Assembly (NCBI GenBank): GCA_937864385.1
Contig: CALMJN010000419.1
Location: forward strand, 1-5,615
DNA length: 5,615 bases
DNA from: an uncultured Methanosarcinales archaeon
GTDB taxonomy: Archaea > Halobacteriota > Methanosarcinia > Methanotrichales > Methanotrichaceae
Reading direction: 5' to 3'
A model generated the notes under the pieces. That model had not been told where the DNA came from and did no database searches. It was given only the letters and a program-made list of their open reading frames with translations. Numbering within the stretch: the stretch's first letter is position 1; the number at the start of each line of letters is the position of its first letter. The translations under genes were made by a program, and so were the position numbers. This document shows, piece after piece, positions 1 to 5,615 of the stretch.

Positions 1-2640
<2,640 letters not shown>

Positions 2641-3150
2641 CGCCGGCTGTTCCAGGCCACCCTGGCCGGCAACGTCCTGGCCATGCTCCTGCTCCTGGGC
2701 AGCGGCGACCTGCTGACCCTGTTCGTGGGCTGGGAGGCGACCTCCTGGGCCGGCTTCCTGCTCATGGCCCTGGCCGGCGGCCCGGCCCGCGCGGCGGCCC
2801 TGAAGTACCTGGTCTACGCCATGGCCGGGGCGATGGCCCTGCTCGGCGCCCTGGTGCTCCTGTTCCAGGCCGGCGGCTCGTTCTCCTACGCGGCCGCGCA
2901 AACCAGCCTGGCGAACATGTCGTCCGGCCCCCTGGCGGCCCTGATCGTCCTGTTCACGGTCGGTTTCGGCGCCAAGCTGGCCCTGCTGCCCCTGCACCTG
3001 TGGCAGGCGGCGGCCTATTCCGAGACGCCGGCGCCCGGTTCCGTGTTCCTGGGCGGCATCGTCGGCCGCATGGGCCTGTTCGCCCTGGCCCCGGTGCTGA
3101 CGGCGGAGGTGGCGATGGCCCTCGGCCTGGATCGCTTCGGGGAATGGATC
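2641..3150 (+). CDS. Proton-translocating antiporter-like subunit (NuoM/NuoN/MrpD superfamily), internal fragment
   Basis: About 170 residues, strongly hydrophobic with several predicted membrane helices. The order of motifs is that of the Proton_antipo_M domain: GDLLTLFVGWEATSWAGFLL with the conserved helix glutamate (codon 2734-2736), then ALKYLVYAMAGAMALLGAL, then VGFGAKLALLPLHLW with the pump-channel lysine (codon 2974-2976), and finally SETPAPGSVFLGGIVGRMG, matching the family's (E/S)APxxGSxxLAG signature. In this superfamily these residues form the half-channel that couples redox chemistry or cation exchange to proton transfer across the inner membrane. It could belong to complex I, a Mrp antiporter or a membrane-bound hydrogenase; the fragment cannot decide. 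An in-frame TGA lies at 2638-2640 and the first ATG (2683) is inside the domain, so the true N-terminus is missing. Past about 3150 the frame continues to a TAG at 3328-3330 but is antisense to the next gene. GC content is visibly higher than in the archaeal piece before it. Confidence 0.75.
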
Positions 3151-3992
3151 GCGGCCTTCGCGACGGCCGCCGGCTCGAAGCTCCCCGCCTTCCGGACGGC
3201 TGCCGCCCAGAGGAGGACCTGGGTGTGGGCCGTGGCGATCGGGTCGGAGGTCGAACACTCGTGCCCGAAGCGCGCCCGGTACGCGGCGATGAACTTCCGG
3301 TTGGACTCGGTCTTGAGGCTCTGGAAGTAGCCCCAGCACGCGAGGTGGCCGTGAGCCGGCTTGCCGAGCGAGAGGAGCTCGGTCTCGGCGACGCTCATCG
3401 CGATCACCGGGTACTCCGAGGGTCCGAGGCCGGCGGCCGCCAGCTGCCGGTAGAACGCGTTGTTGCTGTCCCCGTTGACCGTGCTGAAGACGACGAGCGG
3501 CCCGGCGTCGCGGAGGCGCTGGACGACGTCCGAGAACTCCACGGAGCCGAGCGGCACGAGGGCTTCGCCCACCACGGTGCCGCCGTGGCTCCGAACGATG
3601 GCCTTCGCGAGCCGGTTGGCGGTTCGGGGGTAGACGTAGTCCGACCCGACCAGAAAGAACCGCCGCCCGAGCTCGGTGAGGGCCCAGTCCAGCGCGGGCT
3701 CCACCTGCTGGTTGATCGTGGCGCCCGTGTAGAAGACGTTCTCGGATTCCTCGAGACCCTCGTACTGGACGGGGTACCAGAGGAGCGCCCCGGCGGACTC
3801 GACCTCCCGCCGGACCGCTTTTCGGGCGCTCGACGTCCAGCAGCCGAAGACGTTGCCGATCCCCTCCGGCCCCGTCAGCCGGGCCGCCTCGCGCCCGAAC
3901 GTCGCCGGGTCGGAGCGGCCGTCGGCCACGACGGCCGCCAGGGCCGGCTGTCGCTCCTTTGCCCGCCGGACCTCGTCGCCTTCGACGTCGAC
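3150..3992 (-). CDS. UrtA/FmdD-type ABC transporter substrate-binding protein, internal fragment
   Basis: About 280 residues of a Peripla_BP_5 (urea/short-chain amide) binding protein. Visible signatures in order: VVADGRSDPATFGREAARL, NVFGCWTSSARKAV (near 3851), LLWYPVQYEGLEESENVFY (near 3779), GATINQQVEPALDW, RRFFLVGSDYVYPRTANRL, STVNGDSNNAFYRQLAAAGL, YPVIAMSVAETEL, and CWGYFQSLKTESNRKFIAAY. This is the family that delivers urea or short amides to UrtBCDE/FmdDEF permeases; related domains also serve as sensors. The mature family length is about 400 residues. Here the signal peptide and first lobe start are missing, and the C-terminal end stops near AAVAKAA. The open frame spans 3015-4220, but its ends belong to other pieces: the first 76 codons are a glycosyltransferase N-terminus plus leader, and the last 45 or so are antisense to the antiporter fragment. 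Transport substrate is inferred from family only. Confidence 0.82.
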
Positions 3993-4139
3993 GAGGACGA
4001 TCTGCCGATCGAAGACGGCCAGATCAGCCCCCAGCTTGATCCAGCAGGCGATGGCCACGGCCGCGTAAATCACGAATCCTTCGCCCACGGCGAAGATTAC
4101 GTTGCGGATAGGGTAATACTGGCGAAAGATCCTGAGCAT
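3993..4139 (-). CDS. N-terminus of XrtA/PEP-CTERM-system glycosyltransferase (TIGR03013-like)
   Basis: From ATG at 4139 the minus strand reads MLRIFRQYYPIRNVIFAVGE, then a hydrophobic helix GFVIYAAVAIACWIKLG, then ADLAVFDRQIVL. The MLR(I/L)F start followed by a membrane helix is the typical opening of the TIGR03013 polyisoprenyl-phosphate sugar transferases of exosortase-A loci, which place the first sugar of an exopolysaccharide on the lipid carrier at the inner membrane. Only about 49 of the usual roughly 460 residues are present; the family resemblance ends near 3993, where the frame passes into the substrate-binding protein. The start at 4139 is preferred over the in-frame ATG at 4220 because the 27 codons upstream do not resemble the family. 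No clear Shine-Dalgarno sequence precedes 4139. The upstream kinase-like fragment on the same strand supports the assignment. Identification is from a short piece, so moderate confidence. Confidence 0.6.
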
Positions 4140-4151
4140 GATGTCCGCGGC

Positions 4152-4157
4152 ATTATA
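4152..4157 (-). promoter_or_regulatory. Candidate -10 box upstream of glycosyltransferase
   Basis: The minus strand carries a perfect TATAAT at 4157-4152, inside ACAATATAATGCC, 12 bases before the ATG at 4139. No convincing -35 element is seen at the expected distance, and a start at the usual spacing would leave a leader of only a few bases. A chance match is quite possible. Confidence 0.2.
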
Positions 4158-4201
4158 TTGTATGCTGTGCTCCGTCGGATTGAGGAGCGTTATTGAGTCG
4201 C

Positions 4202-4264
4202 AAAAAGGGGCCTCCAGCATCTGCCGGGTTAGGGCGGTTTCCCAAGATGGCCCTGGTGCCAGGG
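4202..4264 (-). terminator. Weak candidate rho-independent terminator
   Basis: On the minus strand, just after the kinase stop, a 5-bp stem CCCTG/CAGGG with a 4-base loop is followed about 45 bases later by GGCCCCTTTTT. The GGCCC could pair with an upstream GGGCC, closing a long loop before the T run. The geometry is poor for a classical terminator, so this is only a possibility. Confidence 0.2.
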
Positions 4265-4273
4265 GAGCCGGTG

Positions 4274-4474
4274 TCAGGCCTGCTGGTAGTAGCTGCCGTA
4301 TTGGGCATACTGCCCCTTGCCGTAATAGGCGAAAACGCGTTCGTCCACCCAGTTGGCGACCACGCCTAAGATCTTATCCCGGCCCAGCTTTTCCACCACA
4401 TCCTCCACTATCTCGCGCTTGGTGCTGCCGCTTCGCACCACCAGCAGAATCCCGTCCACCAGCCGGGCCATGCG
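4274..4474 (-). CDS. C-terminus of exopolysaccharide tyrosine autokinase (CpsD/XrtA-associated type)
   Basis: The minus strand gives about 66 residues ending at a TGA (4274-4276): MARLVDGILLVVRSGSTKRE, then IVEDVVEKLGRDKILGVVAN, then WVDERVFAYYGKGQYAQYGS and YYQQA. The (A/S)RLVDGxLLVVRxGxTxR...LGxxKxLGVVxN pattern is the final part of the P-loop ATPase fold of bacterial BY-kinases (CpsD/Wzc family), and the tyrosine-rich tail (seven tyrosines in the last 19 residues) is where these kinases autophosphorylate to regulate polysaccharide chain length. The Walker motifs lie upstream and are missing. The next gene on the strand, 134 bp away, is a PEP-CTERM-system glycosyltransferase, an order expected in exosortase-A exopolysaccharide loci. 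Upstream of about 4475 the frame changes to unrelated sequence. A non-kinase MinD/ParA-like ATPase is an alternative. Confidence 0.6.
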   Translation of the reverse strand, partial: RMARLVDGILLVVRSGSTKREIVEDVVEKLGRDKILGVVANWVDERVFAYYGKGQYAQYGSYYQQA

Positions 4475-4594
4475 GTCGTAGTCCAGCTTGTCCGGCGAGT
4501 AGAGGACCTGGTCAAAGTACCAGCCCAGGTCCCGGCCGCTCACCTCCTGGGCGACGGCCACGAAATCCGGCTCCAGGCGATTGCCGCGGTAAAC
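4475..4594 (-). CDS. Possible M1-family metallopeptidase C-terminal fragment
   Basis: In the same minus frame as the kinase tail, but immediately upstream of it, the sequence reads RLEPDFVAVAQEVSGRDLGW and then YFDQVLYSPDKLDYD. This resembles the stretch that follows the catalytic domain in M1 (aminopeptidase N-like) zinc peptidases, where a DF..A.E..SGRDL.WFFDQW.Y phrase is conserved. Here about 40 residues are present. The zinc-binding HExxH motif would lie further upstream and is absent, so the fragment could not be active. The resemblance stops near RVYRGN (about 4594). The frame continues open through antisense of the aldehyde dehydrogenase, giving a long but meaningless open frame to 5560. 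It replaces the DSPP-type region expected in a BY-kinase at this point, which is why I place a join near 4475. Short piece, so only moderate confidence. Confidence 0.45.
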
Positions 4595-4732
4595 CCGGGG
4601 ACCGATTGGCGTCTGCCTCGCGTGTCGGTTCCGGGCGTTTTCTGGCTGGAGGGCGTCAGCCGGCTGGACGTATCCGAGCCGTTGCGGATCGCCCATCTGG
4701 AGACGACCGGCGGCCGCCAGCTGCAGGCGACT
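4595..4732 (+). other. Unassigned short coding-like fragment
   Basis: I do not recognise this stretch. The plus frame that is later used by the aldehyde dehydrogenase is open here and reads GTDWRLPRVSVPGVFWLEGV followed by SRLDVSEPLRIAHLETTGG and RQLQATPL. Its balanced composition, with few rare residues and no low-complexity bias, looks more like real protein than the two minus frames do. It does not match the N-terminal region of ALDH7 enzymes, which should precede the next fragment, so it is likely a separate piece joined near 4733. It may extend left of 4595, because the plus frame stays open there. No start codon context or ribosome binding site can be argued. Confidence 0.3.
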
Positions 4733-5615
4733 CCGCTGCCGGCGCCGCAGCGCGGCGAGATCGTGCGCGAGCTCGGCAACGAGCTGCGCGCCGTCAAGGA
4801 GCCGCTCGGCCGCCTGGTGTCGCTCGAGATGGGGAAGATCCTCTCGGAGGGCCTCGGCGAGGTCCAGGAGATGATCGACATGTGCGACTTCGCCGTCGGG
4901 CTGTCGCGCCAGCTCTACGGCCCGACCATGATGTCGGAGCGACCCCGGCACCGGATGTACGAGCAGTGGCACCCGCTCGGCACCGTCGGCGTCGTCACCG
5001 CCTTCAACTTCCCCGTCGCGGTGTGGTCGTGGAACACGGCGCTGGCCGCGGTGTGCGGCGACCCGGTGATCTGGAAGCCGTCGTCGAACACCCCGCTGAC
5101 CGCCGTCGCCGTCCAGCACATCGCCAATCGCGTAGCCGCACGCTTCGACTGCGACGGCATCTTCAACCTGGCGATCGGCAAGGGTTCGGTGGTCGGCCAG
5201 CGCATGGTCGACGACCCGCGCGTCCCGCTCATCTCGTTCACCGGCTCGACGTCGCAGGGGCGCAAGGTCTCCGCGTCGGTCGCGACCCGCTTCGGCCGCG
5301 CCATCCTCGAGCTCGGCGGCAACAACGGCGTCCTCGTCATGGACGACGCCAACCTCGACCTCGTCTTGCGCGCCATCCTCTTCGCCGCGGTCGGCACCGC
5401 CGGCCAGCGCTGCACCTCGCTGCGCCGCCTGATCGTCCAGAAGGGCATCTACCCGAAGCTCGTCGAGCGCCTCGTGAAGGCCTACAAGACCATCCCGATC
5501 GGCGACCCGCTGGCGGCCGGCACCCTCATGGGCCCGCTGGTGGACGAGGCGGCGGTGCACGACATGATGGCCGCCCTCGACAAGGTCCGCGAGCAGGGCG
5601 GCGAGATCCTGGTCG
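4733..5615 (+). CDS. ALDH7-type aldehyde dehydrogenase, internal fragment (NAD(P)-dependent)
   Basis: About 294 residues in one open frame running off the right edge. It begins within the N-terminal helix (PAPQRGEIVRELGNELRAVK, then LGRLVSLEMGKILSEGLGEV) and continues through the NAD-binding domain. Catalytic elements are intact: the asparagine of AFNFPVAVWSWN (codon 5006-5008), WKPSS for cofactor binding, FTGSTSQGR, the general-base glutamate in ILELGGNNG (codon 5309-5311), and the nucleophilic cysteine in GTAGQRCTSLRR (codon 5411-5413). The phrases EVQEMIDMCDFAVGLSRQLYG and RMYEQWHPLG are characteristic of the ALDH7 branch (alpha-aminoadipic semialdehyde / piperideine-6-carboxylate dehydrogenase), which oxidises semialdehydes in lysine catabolism in the cytosol. 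The substrate is inferred from the subfamily. The first 60 or so residues are missing, replaced by an unrelated stretch, and about 150 C-terminal residues lie beyond the window. High GC and strong GC3 bias suggest an actinobacterial or proteobacterial source. Confidence 0.9.

Larger units (their letters stand above)
4140..4273 (-). other. Intergenic region between kinase end and glycosyltransferase start
   Basis: This 134-bp gap separates the TGA of the kinase-like gene (4274-4276) from the ATG of the glycosyltransferase (4139) on the minus strand. On that strand it contains, in order, a short CCCTG/CAGGG hairpin (4251-4264), a GGCCCC-TTTTT run ending at 4202, and a TATAAT hexamer at 4157-4152. 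It is the only true intergenic stretch in the window and appears to be natural sequence continuous with both flanking gene ends. Confidence 0.5.

Noticed and set aside
4595..5560. Upstream part of the long minus-strand open frame ending at 4274, and a 177-codon minus frame at 4915-5448
   Set aside because: Both are antisense to the ALDH7 fragment, which has intact catalytic Asn, Glu and Cys motifs on the plus strand. The minus translations are Ala/Arg/Asp-rich shadows.

Overview
This window does not read as one contiguous piece of a single genome. It is a patchwork of gene fragments. Neighbouring pieces differ in coding strand, base composition, codon use and likely taxonomic origin. Almost every piece is cut in the middle of a gene at both ends, and no transposase, integrase, tRNA, att site or long repeat lies at any join. 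My main inference is a chimeric assembly or concatenation, not a new biological system.

Layout:
(1) About 7-141, plus: the N-terminus of a type IV pilus PilM protein, of gammaproteobacterial type.
(2) About 142-2640, minus: about 830 residues from the middle of a secreted DUF11-repeat protein with many N-glycosylation sequons and cysteines, of the kind found in methanogenic archaea such as Methanothrix/Methanosaeta.
(3) About 2641-3150, plus, very GC-rich: an internal piece of a proton-translocating antiporter-like membrane subunit (NuoM/NuoN/MrpD superfamily).
(4) About 3150-3992, minus: a periplasmic substrate-binding protein of the UrtA/FmdD type.
(5) About 3993-4474, minus: one apparently natural stretch of an exosortase-A (PEP-CTERM) exopolysaccharide locus. 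It holds the 3' end of a tyrosine autokinase-like gene, a 134-bp intergenic gap, and the 5' end of a TIGR03013-type glycosyltransferase.
(6) About 4475-4594, minus: a short piece that resembles the C-terminal part of an M1-family metallopeptidase.
(7) About 4595-4732: a short stretch I cannot name; a plus frame looks protein-like.
(8) About 4733-5615, plus, GC-rich: about 294 residues of an ALDH7-type aldehyde dehydrogenase that runs off the right edge.

Within the window only the kinase/glycosyltransferase pair forms a sensible functional neighbourhood (exopolysaccharide synthesis at the inner membrane). The other pieces have no evident joint role. Several long open frames cross joins and would appear as novel fusion proteins in automated annotation. 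I consider these artefacts. All join coordinates are estimates from where family similarity stops, good to roughly 10-30 bases.
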